Source: Panicum virgatum (taxonomy: Eukaryota > Streptophyta > Magnoliopsida > Poales > Poaceae). Taken from it: a stretch of DNA of 64,000 nucleotides. The position numbers and the translations under genes are program-made. Each line of letters opens with the position of its first letter. The stretch's first letter is position 1. The stretch is from positions 4,751,015 to 4,815,014 of the forward strand of contig NC_053146.1 of assembly GCF_016808335.1 (NCBI RefSeq), read 5' to 3'. Below are positions 20,240-31,200 of this stretch, one piece after another. Below the pieces are notes generated by a model. The model was not told the origin of the DNA and did not search any database. It was given only the letters and a program-made list of their open reading frames with translations.

Positions 20240-21738
20240 AAGCTTGAGTGTAATAAAACGAGTATCGGGTCCTAAGCAGCGCTTTAGCAGTGATTAACAT
20301 CCATAAAGAATAAATCATATATAGACGTTAATCTAGGTGGTCAAGGAATGGATATAACAAATCAAGGGTGGCTATCCAACCATGTTTCAGCAATAAAAGC
20401 ATATGCAATTTTGTAAAATAGGCCAATAGGTTGTGTTTATAAAACTGGGTCGAAATATGCAATCAAAGGATGAGGTTGAACTTGCCGTCTTCAAAGCCTT
20501 CCGGGAGGTCCTGATCGAGCTACTGTCCTTTGGGTTCGGGGTCGCGGTACTGATCATCGCACACCTGCTCGCGGTACTACTCGTCGACGGGTTCTCCCTC
20601 GTTCACACTGTGATCTACGGCGCACACAAACAAACACACAATAAAGAAAAAGAAATAAAGGTTTTATCGTTGAGCTCGAATCGGAAGAAATTAAGATATG
20701 GAGATGAGAGTAATATTTTTGGGTGGTTTTCTAATGGCATGGCCGGAATTATGTTAGAAATGGCATGGTAAAGTTTCAGGGCAAACGGAGGATTTTTGGA
20801 GCATGAAATGATAGGTCGAAGAGGGGTTTAGTGGCTAAATAAGGATCCGGGGGCCTATTTGTAATTATTTCTGGGAGTGACCGGACTTGAATAGAATTTT
20901 GGAAAAGGTTCGGGCTATTCTGGAAATTAGGCAGGGACCTGCTCATAAATATTTTATATAGTGTAGGGGCTTATTCATTAAAAGAAATAAGAGAGGGCTT
21001 CTTTGTAATTATTTTTGGAAGGGTCAGTTGGATCCATGCCACTCCAATTTCTTGAAATTGGATCTCATGTTGAAAATCATGCCATTGAGTGGCATGATTT
21101 TCAACATGACACCCAATTTCACGGAGTTGTGGTGGCATGAATCGAATTTTCCCTTTTTGGAATGGCAAGGACTTGATTGGAATTTTAGAAAATATACGGG
21201 CTACTCTAAAAATGGGCAGGGGTCTATCTGGAATTATGTTTATATGGTGGAGGGGTCTATTTGTAAAAAGGGAGAATGGGGGGTTGTATTCGAAAAAGGA
21301 AATAGGGGGCTCTTAATAGAAATGCAAGAAGGGCAGGGGGTATGGGCAAATCAGCCCCCTTCTTCCTCCTCCCATCGACAGGAACAGAGGAGGGGCATGG
21401 GAGGGCGGCGGCGCCCTGGTCGCCGGCGGCCTGGGGCGTGGCGGCGGTCATGGAGGGGGGCAAAAGGAGGAGGGGGCCGCGGGGAACCCGTTCCCGGCCT
21501 CACCTCGGGCCGTGGTCGCACGTGGAGGCGCGCCCACAGGGGACGGCGGAGGTGGCCGGCGGCGGCTGTAGCGGCGGCGCTGCGAGCTAGGAAGGAGGGC
21601 GCTTGGGGGGTGGGCGAGCTTCTGGGGGTCGAGGGCGGCGTCGGACCCCTATTTATAGGCGAGCCAAGGCGAGGGCGAGGGGGGGGGGGGCGGTGGTGGC
21701 ACCGGCCGGCAAGCTCTGGGGAGCTTTAATGGCGGCGG
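20240..21738 (-). mobile_element. right part of a minus-strand Gypsy LTR relic
   Basis: On the minus strand this matches the LTR of the 10.3-kb Gypsy (about 23160-23935) with clear divergence, including a decayed copy of the acidic exon at 20470-20625 with extra stops. It lacks the last 1.2 kb of that LTR. The junction at about 20240 joins it directly to the Tat antisense ORF without a duplication, so a deletion removed the LTR end together with Tat sequence. Its other half is at 32027-32720. It includes the hairpin at 21035-21141. Confidence 0.75.
21035..21141. repeat. 107-bp hairpin with a perfect 19-bp inner stem
   Basis: CATGTTGAAAATCATGCCA (21066-21084) and its exact complement (21090-21108) flank a 5-base loop. 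The outer arms also pair imperfectly (ATGCCACTCCAATTTC against AATTTCACGG..GTGGTGGCAT). It may be a small MITE or a precursor-like foldback. It has no counterpart in the LTRs of the 10.3-kb element. Confidence 0.7.
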
Positions 21739-21939
21739 TGTAACATCCCGAAAATCCACCAAAATAAATCATGCGCTAAAAATATATTTTTTTAAAAAAA
21801 TTATTTTTTGTCGTTGAGCTTGAGAACCTCCTAAAACCTGAACCCTAACTCCCGAAAATCTTTTCTCTGTCCCGAATACCCGATTCCCAACTCCCGATTC
21901 TATTCGTCGATGCCACCTTTTCTTTTTCGCCGACCGTAC

Positions 21940-21989
<50 letters not shown>

Positions 21990-22875
21990 TCGCCACTGTC
22001 TCATCGCGCGACCGCCGACCACGATTAGCGCCAGCCGCACGCGCCACTGCCCCCTGGCCCGTGCACCCGGCCGCGCACGCCTCCCCTGGCCCGCGCACCC
22101 GGCCATCGACGCCGGCGCACACTCACTCCCCCTCTCCCTCTCCCCTTTTCTTTTCCCATTTTTCTTTCCTTTTTCCTTCTCTCTTTTTCTCTCTCCCTCT
22201 TGCTCTTTTTCCCTTTCTCCATTTCTTTGTCCTTTTCTTTTACTTTTTTCTTTTCCTCTCTCCCTTCCTCCCCTCTCTCCCTTCCTTCCACCTCCTCTGC
22301 TCCGCTCCCGCACGCGCCTCCTGGCCGTGCGCTGCGCCCTGCCCAGCCGCGCGCGCCCCCACGCCGGCTCCCCCTCGCCTGCCGCACGCCCGAGCGCCGC
22401 TCCCCGGCCTGCCCTGCCCCGCTCTCCCTATCGCGCACGCCCACGCTCGGTGCCACCCGCGCACGCCCGCGCGCTCCGCCCCCTGCTGCCCGCGCTGCTC
22501 GCCGCGCAAGCCACTGCTGCTGCGCGCGTGGTCCCCGCTCCGGTCAGCGCCGCTGGCGCGCACGCGGCCGCGCGCTGCTTTCCCCTGCCCCGTCCCCGCA
22601 CGCGCGTGCACGCCGCGACGCCCGCCGCGCCCCTCGCCGCACACCGCACCCCGCACCCCGCCAAGCCACTCGCCGCCGTAGAGCCAACGCCTCGCCCCTC
22701 GCGCCAAGCACAGCGCCTGGCCTCCCCCCACGTGCCACAGTGCTCGGCGCAGCCTGAGCAGTCTTGTCGTCCTCGCCGTCCGTGCCGCCGCGTCGCGACG
22801 CAGACGCTATTAAGGCACCCCGCGCCGCCCGCCGAACCGCCACCGGCGCACCCCACCCTCCACCGCCTCGCTTGC

Positions 22876-22884
22876 TCTATAAAA
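22876..22884 (+). promoter_or_regulatory. LTR TATA box
   Basis: CTATAAAAGG within the 5' LTR, repeated at about 29703 in the 3' LTR. This puts the transcription start about 2.2 kb before the LTR end, leaving a very long R-U5 region. Confidence 0.6.
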
Positions 22885-23585
22885 GGGCTCCTCGCGCAGC
22901 TCTCTATCCCCACAAGCTCCACCGCCGCCCACCAACCCCTCTCCAGCCCCGCAGCGCCGCCGCCAAAGCTGCTAGCTCCAGCCACCGCTTGCCTCCGCGT
23001 TCCGACCTCCCTGCTCCACCCCGGCCCGAGGTAAGGGGGGAATCGAACCCCCTCGACCCCCTCCCTCTTGCCCCCATCCCCGGCCGCCGCCGTCTCTCAG
23101 GGCGCTGGATTGGCACCGGCGCCGAGCGCCCCTCCCTCTCCTCTGTTCTTCGTGGGGAGAGGAAGGAGATGGCGATTATGCCCAAAACCCCCTCCCCTCA
23201 AGTTTATTTGTTAAAAGAACCCTTCACCCTTTGGTTTTTATGCAAAAGAACCCCTGCTCTTTATTATATTCACAAATAAACCCTTCCACCATATGAACTT
23301 AATACTAAATAAGCCCTTACACTTTTCAGAATGCCACAAATATTTCTAGAAATTACAACTAAGTCCTTTTCTATTCCAGACAAATTACAAATGAGCCCCT
23401 GGATCCTTATTCAACCCTAAACCCCTCTCTGACATGTCATTTCTATTATAGTGTTGGCCATGCCATTAAGAAATAGCCCGAAAATATTGCTCCCATCTCC
23501 ACATCTTAATTATTTCCAAATCGAGCTCAACGATAAATCTTTTATTTCTTTTTCTTGATTGTGTGTTTGTTTGTGTGCGTCGTAG

Positions 23586-23714
23586 ACCACGGTGAGAACG
23601 AAGGAGAGCCCGTCGACGAGCAGTACTGTGAGCCCGTGAACGAGGACCAGTTCCACAACCCCGAGCCCGAAGGACAGTGCTTCGACCAGGACCTCCCCGA
23701 AGGCTTCGAAGACG
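23586..23714 (+). other. candidate leader exon A in the 5' LTR (acidic frame)
   Basis: It is preceded by a T/G-rich tract and a GTCGTAG acceptor. The frame reads HGENEGEPVDEQYCEPVNED and continues to DLPEGFED. It is followed by GGCAAGT, a good GC-type donor. The 3' LTR has the same at 30462-30590 and the older LTR relic a decayed version. Splicing to exon B keeps the frame open to a stop. No ATG lies between the TATA box and this exon, so translation is doubtful. Confidence 0.4.
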
Positions 23715-24841
23715 GCAAGTTCAATCACATCCTTTGATGTATGCTTTTGCCCTAGTTTTTATAAACATAACCTATTGGCCTGTTTTACAAGATTGCATAT
23801 GTTTTGCTTGCATGAAAACACGGTTGGATAGCCACCCCTTAATTTGTGATAACCATTCCTTGACCACCTAGATTAATGTCTGATTTTGCTTGGACGTTAA
23901 TCGATACTAGAACGCTTAGGACCTATTACTTGATACAACTTGTTTTATAAAGAAAAGGTGTGTGTGTGTGTGTGTGGAAAGGGATAAAAGTGGATTTTCG
24001 AAAGATGAGTCTAGACGGGATGGATGGCATTTCAGTGTGATTTGCCGTTTGGTGTGCTTGTGCCGGTGTGGTAGGGCAAGGAAGGGAGATATCCATCTTG
24101 TCACCCCTAAGGACCGAGTTGGTGTTACATCTCACCTAACTCCACTATCGTGCAAACCACTCGACCGTTGTATGGGCAACGGCTTAGCATAAATCCCACT
24201 AGTTAGTCTGATAGCCATCAGGAGAGCTGAGGGCAACGGGTGACTAAGGAAAAGGAATAAGCCCCGTGTGACTTATGCCCCGGTTAAACCTAGGTGAACG
24301 GTCGATGACCCCTTGGTGCATCCCGTGATGGCTAGTCAGGTCTAGCTAAGGTGGGTAATGGCTTTGTTGGGATCTGCACCGACACTAAGGTGATCGTGTT
24401 GTGGTACCCCACTTGTGGGTAAAGTTGCATACCTCTACAGAGTTAAGAATCTATTCGAATAGCTGTGCCCACGGTACTGGGCGAGTTACGGTGTGGTCTC
24501 ACAACTAGTGTTTCATCTGGGAATGGATGGGTTGGCGTGAGTTGTTTTGGAATAGTGTCCTGTAGTTGTGCCGTGTGCTACGGCGGATGAGGAGGCCGGT
24601 AGTAGTTTTAAAACTTGGATCCTGTGTGGATCAACCCCTTGTGTTACTCGGTACAAGAAAACTGGTTTTGGAAAATGCTTTCTTTCAAATGAACCCCTGC
24701 ATTAAATATTGCTTTCCGCAAAACAAACCCTAGCCTTATCCTTGATTTAGCCTGTGCATATTACTCTGTTTATACCCCCTCCGTAGGTGTGGTTGGACTT
24801 GTTGAGTACGTCTGTACTCACCCCATTCTTAATTTTTACAG

Positions 24842-24879
24842 AGGAAGACCCCGGCTTCGTTCCAGAAGACGTTGAGTAG
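24842..24879 (+). other. candidate leader exon B in the 5' LTR
   Basis: Follows the acceptor TTTTTACAG and encodes EEDPGFVPEDVE then a TAG. The 3' LTR copy at 31718-31755 reads EEDPDFVPEDVE. Joined to exon A the acidic frame continues without a break. Confidence 0.4.
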
Positions 24880-24937
24880 GGTACCGTCCTGCACCCAGCC
24901 TTGCCTGTGGATCTGGGTCACCCGCAGGAGATACCGC

Positions 24938-25054
24938 ATGGCGCCAGACTCTGATGACTTTCTTTTTATATTTAATATCGTAGCGTGTGTGTGGATTGTA
25001 ATCCTCGCGATAGTGGTGCTTCTCTGCTCACTATCGCGTAGAGTTGTACGGTAA
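24938..25054 (+). CDS. 38-residue single-pass membrane micropeptide ORF in the 5' LTR
   Basis: This is the first ATG after the predicted leader exons. The peptide starts MAPDSDDF and has one hydrophobic stretch of about 21 residues (FIFNIVACVWIVILAIVVLL). It ends in a basic SRRVVR tail, an outline typical of a single membrane span. The 3' LTR copy (31814-31930) differs by one residue (Ser to Pro before RRVVR). I do not recognise it from any named family. It could act as an upstream ORF on the element's RNA. With LTRs this similar, conservation is weak evidence of function. Confidence 0.35.
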   Translation: MAPDSDDFLFIFNIVACVWIVILAIVVLLCSLSRRVVR

Positions 25055-25147
25055 TGAACCATCTGATGTAATAAATGTGTCATCAGCCTCCTGGGACTGA
25101 TGTTTGTAACACATTTTAAGTCTTCTCTTATGAGGGGATGCTTCAGG

Positions 25148-25160
25148 TGGTATCAGAACC
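25148..25160 (+). other. primer-binding site (tRNA-Met type)
   Basis: TGGTATCAGAACC two bases after the 5' LTR end. Confidence 0.8.
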
Positions 25161-25283
25161 GTAGGTTGGCCGTAGGACGTGACCCCTAGGAGCGAGACCC
25201 CTTTTTCCAAGCTTTTCCCAACCTTGTTTAACCTCACAGACCGTTTTTATACAAAACGGATTCACCTAATCTTTGTTTTTCAC

Positions 25284-26144
25284 ATGGATGAGGAAGGATG
25301 GACCAAGGGCGATTGCCAAGCTGCACCTGGCTTCCCCAGCCTGTTGATCAACGCCCTGGAAAGCCTTGGCGTTACGGAACGCCCAAGGTACTACAGTAGA
25401 GAGTACGAGCACCATAGTACCCTCCGCTGCAGGGTGATCCTGGTCATCGCTAGGAGTGATCGCTACCCCGACATCCAGCCATGGCGAGTGACCGCTACGG
25501 GGTTTAGGCACCAAGACACCTATCCCTTGGCCATCAGAAAGACACTCCGCTACCTGTGTTGGATTTTCGAAGAACACCTAACCCCCACGCCAATGAGGTT
25601 CTTTCCGCCGGCCATCAGAACCCCGGTTTGGGAAGCCCGCATGAGAAGCTTGGAACGACGCCGCCATGAAGAGAACCCTCTATACCAAGTGACTACCTAC
25701 CTAGCCGCCTTGGATCAACTCTTTGACGAGCAAGCCAACATTCTGAGGGAGCATACCCATCGAGCCGAGCAAGCAGAGCTCGCGGTGAGACTGCAACAGG
25801 TACGAGCAGCCCAAGCCGAGGCAAGAGCCGCAGCCGCGGTCAGCAGCGAAGCAGTTGCTCAAGAGAGCCTCAGGCAAGCCCGAGACAGGTGTATGCAAGA
25901 ATGGACCAGAAGTGGAACCCCAGTCCCGGCAATTGGAGAAGACCATGTTCTACTCGGGACACCTGTCATAGGATGGGGACCACTCGTGATAACCCCACAA
26001 GCCCCACCCGAGAACCCCGAAGGGTCTACTGCCGTCGGTGAAGGAGAAGCTGCTACACAACCCCGGGAGAACAGGAACTTAGAGGACGGCGAGCAAGAAC
26101 TACTCGCACACTCCACCCCAGAAGAAGGCTCACCCCGCGAGTAG
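25284..26144 (+). CDS. extra ORF upstream of gag in the 10.3-kb Gypsy
   Basis: An intact 286-residue frame beginning MDEEGWTKGDCQAAPGF; an in-frame Met at 25179 is possible, but this one has the better context. The N-terminal half is globular-looking (LINALESLGVTERPRYYSRE, PLAIRKTLRYLCWIFEE). The middle is Ala/Glu/Gln/Arg-rich and likely coiled coil (about residues 150-215). The C-terminus is acidic and Pro-rich. It lies between the PBS and gag, a place where several plant Gypsy groups carry an additional ORF. I recognise no enzyme motif. Unlike gag it has no premature stop. Confidence 0.6.
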   Translation: MDEEGWTKGDCQAAPGFPSLLINALESLGVTERPRYYSREYEHHSTLRCRVILVIARSDRYPDIQPWRVTATGFRHQDTYPLAIRKTLRYLCWIFEEHLTPTPMRFFPPAIRTPVWEARMRSLERRRHEENPLYQVTTYLAALDQLFDEQANILREHTHRAEQAELAVRLQQVRAAQAEARAAAAVSSEAVAQESLRQARDRCMQEWTRSGTPVPAIGEDHVLLGTPVIGWGPLVITPQAPPENPEGSTAVGEGEAATQPRENRNLEDGEQELLAHSTPEEGSPRE

Positions 26145-26432
26145 ATTACCCGATGCCATCCTAGTATTGTACCCTCCCAGCTCCCCTGGCTTAAGTTGTA
26201 CCCTGAAGTATGAATATGTACCCGGATGTGTAGTATGCATTTTAGTCTTGCCCGTGTTGTACCCTCCCTTGCGATAATAAAGTTATGTGTGCTTGTTGTT
26301 TGCAATGTTTGTGTGGTTGTTAGTTGTGTGCTTATCGGCAGAAGGTAGATTTCGCCTTTTCAAAAATACTAATTAAACAACTTAAACATCACTTAATCCC
26401 AATCTCACACAAAAACTCTACCCCATTTTCAG

Positions 26433-27920
26433 ATGGCTTCCCGAAGCGTTACGAGGGCCTCCCGCATTCGGAACCCTGCAGTCGCTAGTACGGGAATGCC
26501 GCCTAATGGGCAGAACCCTCCTCAAGAAGAACAAGAAGTAAGTCAAGACAGAGAAGAAAACCAAGTAGAAGGGCCACTGCAACCACCCCCACCCCTCGGG
26601 GACTTAGCACAAATAATACACAACCAGACCCTCATACTGGAAACACTAGCTAATGCCCTCGTAAACAAGCAGCCACGAGAACAGACCATGAATGACAAGT
26701 TGACAGCCTTTCTGAGGTCCAAGCCGCCCACCTTTGCCGGATCCAGCAACCCCTTGGATGCAGATGACTGGCTGCGTGTGATCCAGAGGAAGCTTGAGCT
26801 GTTCGAGTGCCAGTACTGAGACAAAGTCCTTCTGGCAGCTCACCAACTCACCGGGACTGCCTTAGCCTGGTGGGAAAATTACTGCGCTGCTGCCGAAGGT
26901 GCTTCCACCATCACATGGAAAGAGTTTGTGAAGGAGTTCCGCTGATATCATATCCCCTCGGCCACCATGAAGTGCAAGGAGGATGAGCTCCGCGCACTAC
27001 ACCAAGGAAGCATGTTGGTGGAAGAGTACACCCATCAGTTCATGGAGCTGGCCCGATATGCCCCAGAAGAGGTGAATGACGATGAGAAGAAGCAGGATAT
27101 GTTCAAGAAAGGATTAAACCCAGAACTCCGGACCTTGCTTACTCCACAGATCTACCCGGATTTCAACACCCTGATGAACAAGGCCATTCTTACAGAAAGG
27201 GCCAAAACTGAAGAAAGGAAGGATAACAAGCGTAAGTTTCTGGAAAGCAAGGCCCACCAGCAGGATCGCTTCCAGAAACCAAGGAGTTTTAGCTACACTA
27301 CACCAAGGTTTCAGGCCCCAATGCAGTATAGGACCCAGTCCCAGATGACAGGCCCACAGGCCTCTAACACACAACTCAGGAGCCAGAACACCGTGAAGGC
27401 CCCACAGAGCAATGCAAGCCAGGTCACCAACAACAACAGCAATGTTAGGGCCTGTTTCAACTGCCGCGAGGCAGGGCATTTCATTGCCAACTGCCCATAT
27501 GCCAAGAACAATCCGGCTACATCAACCTTCTCCAATACAGTGAATGGACCAAGGCCAGTGCTGTCAGGTGCCAACCGAGTGCCCATCCGAAACAACAGCA
27601 ACGCCAACAACAACAGTCAGCAGATGAGGCAGTCCCAGCAGTCATTTGGACGAGCCCGCGTCAACCACATCAACACGCAAGAAGCTCAAGGAGCTCAGGG
27701 TGTAGTGCTCGGTGAGTACCTAGTCAGCTCAGCTCTTGCAACGGTACTATTTGACTCTGGAGCATCACACTCGTTCATATCTTCGAGTTTTGTGGAAAAA
27801 CACAATATACCTACAGTACTACTAAAGACACCCCTAATAACCCGGACGCCTGGAGGTGACATCATGTGTCAACTAGGTTGTCTACGGGTAAGGAACATTT
27901 TAAGTGGGGTAGAATTTTAG
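26433..27920 (+). pseudogene. gag with start of protease, two in-frame stops
   Basis: Gag starts MASRSVTRASRIRNPAV and has the retrotransposon gag core (PPTFAGSSNPLDADDWLRVI, HQLTGTALAWWENYCAA, YTHQFMELARYAPE). A CCHC zinc knuckle follows (CFNCREAGHFIANC, about 27450). The protease active site is present (LFDSGASHSFISS, about 27755). TGA stops at 26817 and 26943 both sit where CGA (Arg) is expected. The protease is cut off about 40 residues after its active site. Confidence 0.85.
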
Positions 27921-28208
27921 CAGACTTAGTAGTACTTAAATCCAAGGGAATAGACGTATGGACTGGCACAATGGTCTTATGGGTTGTGCTGACAAATGGT
28001 ACACCTAACGAACCTAGAAGGAATACGAGTGACCTGCCATACCCGGGGAAGTAGATCAGACCCAATGATGTTGGCATGAAAGCCAAATCCTTGGAAGAAA
28101 TCCCAACAGTAAATGAGTACCCAGATGTTTTTCCCCAAAGAACTTCCCCCACCTGTTTAGAGGCCAGCCAAATCTCGAGGACGAGATTTATTTTAAGTGG
28201 GGTAGGTT
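27921..28208 (+). pseudogene. pol remnant: protease/RT linker joined to the last pol codons
   Basis: The frame passes LADLVVLKSKGIDVW and the pre-RT segment (KSLEEIPTVNEYPDVFP), then falls directly into the pol C-terminus just before the 3' LTR. About 3 kb that would encode RT, RNase H and integrase is absent. The element could therefore move only with enzymes from a relative. Confidence 0.7.
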
Positions 28209-31200
28209 TGTAACATCCCGAAAATCCACCAAAATAAATCATGCGCTAAAAATATATTTTTTTAAAAAAATTATTTTTCGTCATTGAGCTCGAGAACCTC
28301 CTAAAACCTGAACCCTAACTCCCGAAAATCTTTTCTCTGTCACGAATACCCGATTCCCAACTCCCGATTCTATTCGTCGATGCCACCTTTTCTTTTTCAC
28401 CGACCGTACCTCGCTCTCTCTCTGTCTCTCTCTCTCTCTTTTTCCTCGCCACCGTCTCATCGCGCAACCGCCGACCGCGATTAGCGCCGGCCGCACGCGC
28501 CACTGACCCCTAGCCCGCGCACCCGGCCGCGCATGCCTTCCCTGGCCCGTGCACCCGGCTGCGCACGCCTTCCCTGGCCCGCGCACCCGGCCATCGCCGC
28601 CGGCGCACACTCACTCCCCCTCTCCCTCTCCCCTTTTCTTTTCCCATTTTTCTTTCCTTTTTCCTTCTCTCTTTTTCTCTCTCCCTCTTGCTCTTTTTCC
28701 CTTTCTCCATTTCTTTTTCCTTTTCTTTTCCTTTTTATATTTTCCTATTTCCCATCCTCCCCTCTCTCCCTTCCTTCCCGCTCCTCTGCTCCGCTCCCGC
28801 GCACGCCTCCTGGCCGTGCGCCGCGCCCTGCCCAGCTGCGCGCGCGCTCGCGCCGGCTCCCCCTCGCCTGCCGCACGCCCGAGCGCCGCTCCCCGGCCTG
28901 CCCTGCCCCGCTCCCCCTCGCGCGCACGCCCACGCTCGGCGCCACCAGCGCACGTCCGCGCGCTCCGCCCCCGGCCCCCCTGGCCGAGCGGCGCACCACG
29001 CCAAGCCGGCCCGTACGCACGCGTGCACGTGCACGCACACGCCGCGCCACGGTACACAGAGCCGCACTCGCCCACGGCACCGGCCGCCCGCGCGCAGCTG
29101 TGACAAGCCAACTGCGCGCGCGCACATGAACGCCGCGGCCGCCTGACCTGCTCCCCGCCCTGTGCACGCACGCCGACCCCGCCTGCTCGGCCGCGCGCCC
29201 CGCCTCCTGGACGTGCGCCCCGCCCCGGCCGACCCCACGGGCCTGCGGCCCACGCGCTCGCCACCGCTGCTGCCCGAGCAGCTCGCTGCTCCCGGCCCCG
29301 CGCGCCACAGCTGCTGCCCGCGCCGCTGGCCGCACAAGCCACTGCTGCTGCGCGCGTGCTCCCCGCTCCGGTCAGCGCCGCTCGCGCGCATGCGGCCGCG
29401 CGCTGCTTTCCCCTGCCCCGTCCCCGCACGCGCGTGCACGCCGCGACGCCCGCCGCGCCACTCGCCGCACACCGCACCCCGCCGAGCCACTCGCCGCCGC
29501 AGAACCACCGCCTCGCCGCTCGCGCCAAGCACAGTGCCTGGCCTCCCACCCCCCCACGTGCCATAGTGCTCGGAGCAGCCTGAGCAGTCTTGTCGTCCTC
29601 GCCGTCCGCACCACCGCGTCGTGATGCAGACGCCATTAAGGCGCCCCGCGCCACCCGCCGAACCGCCACCGACGCACCCCACCCTCCACCGCCTCGCTTG
29701 CTCTATAAAAGGGGTCCTCGCGCAGCTCTCCACCCCCACAAGCTCCACCGCCGCCTACCAACCCCTCTCCAGCCCTGCAGCGCCGCCGCCATAGCCGCTA
29801 GTGCCGGCCACCGCTCGCCTCCGCGTCCCGACCTCCCTGCTCCACCCCGGCCCAAGGTAAGGGGGGAATCGAACCCCCTCGATCCCCTCTCCCTCTTGCC
29901 CCCATCCCCGGCTGCCGCCGTCCCTCAGGGCGCCGGATTGGCGCCGGCGCCGAGCGCCCCTCCCTCTCCTCTGTTCTGCGTGGGGAGAGGAAGGAGATGG
30001 CGATTATGCCCAAAACCCCCTCCCCTCAAGTTTATTTGTTAAAAGAACCCTCCACCCTTTGGTTTTTATGCAAAAGAACCCCTGCTCTTTATTATATTCA
30101 CAAACAAACCCTTCCACCATATGAACTTAATACTAAATAAGCCCTTACACTTTTCAGAATGCCACAAATATTTCTAGAAATTACAACTAAGTCCTTTTCT
30201 ATTCCAGACAAATTACAAATGAGCCCCTGGATCCTTATTCAACCCTAAACCCCTCTCTGACATGTCATTTCATGTGCCAAACAACCTCGGATCGACCCGA
30301 AACCTTGCCATGCCTTTTCTATTATAGTGTTGGCCATGCCATTAAAAAATAGCCTGAAAATATTGCTCCCATCTCCACATCTTAATTATTTCCAAATCGA
30401 GCTCAATGATAAATCTTTTATTTCTTTTTCTTGATTGTGTGTTTGTTTGTGTGCGTCGTAGACAACGGTGAGAACGAAGGAGAGCCCGTCGACGAGCAGT
30501 ACTGCGAGCCCGTGAACGAGGACCAGTTCCACAACCCCGAGCCCGAAGGACAGTGCTTCGACCAGGACCTCCCCGAAGGCTTCGAAGACGGCAAGTTCAA
30601 TCCCATCCTTTGATGCATGCTTTTGCCCTAGTTTTTATAAACATAACTTAATAACTTATTGGCCTGTTTTACAAGATTGCATATGTTTTGCTTGCATGAA
30701 AACACGGTTGGATAGCCACCCCTTGATTTGTGATAACCATTCCTTGACCACCTAGATTAATGTCTGATTTTGCTTGGACGTTAATCGATACTAGAACGCT
30801 TAGGACCTGTTACTTGATACAACTTGTTTTATAAAGAAAAGGTGTGTGTGTGGAAAGGGATAAAAGTGGATTTTCGAAAGATGAGTCTAGACGGGATGGA
30901 TGGCATTTCAGTGTGATTTGCCGTTTGGTGTGCTCGTGCCGGTGTGGCAGGGCAAGGAAGGGAGATATCCATCTTGTCACCCCTAAGGACCGAGTTGGTG
31001 TTACATCTCACCTAACTCCACTATCGTGCAAACCACTTGACCGTTGTATGGGCAACGGCTTAGCATAAATCCCAATAGTTAGTCTGATAGCCATCAGGAG
31101 AGCTGAGAGCAACGGGTGACTAAGGAAAAGGGATAAGCCCCGTGTGACTTATGCCCCGGTTAAACCTAGGTGAACGGTCAATGACCCCTTGGTGCATCCC

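Larger units (their letters stand above)
21739..25145 (+). repeat. 5' LTR of the 10.3-kb Gypsy
   Basis: Contains a (CT)n run at 21947-21985, a GC-rich Pro/Arg/Ala-coding-like stretch of about 700 bp, a TATA box at 22877, a GAG|GTAAGG donor at 23029, candidate leader exons and a (GT)n run at 23958-23976. Relative to the 3' LTR it lacks about 340 bp (opposite 28971-29311) and about 48 bp (opposite 30269-30316). Confidence 0.9.

Noticed and set aside
28611..29669. Long Ala/Arg/Gly-rich open frame on the minus strand of the 3' LTR, and similar frames at 22240-22985
   Set aside because: Open in several frames at once because of extreme GC content; no domain, and the two LTR copies differ by a 340-bp gap inside it.
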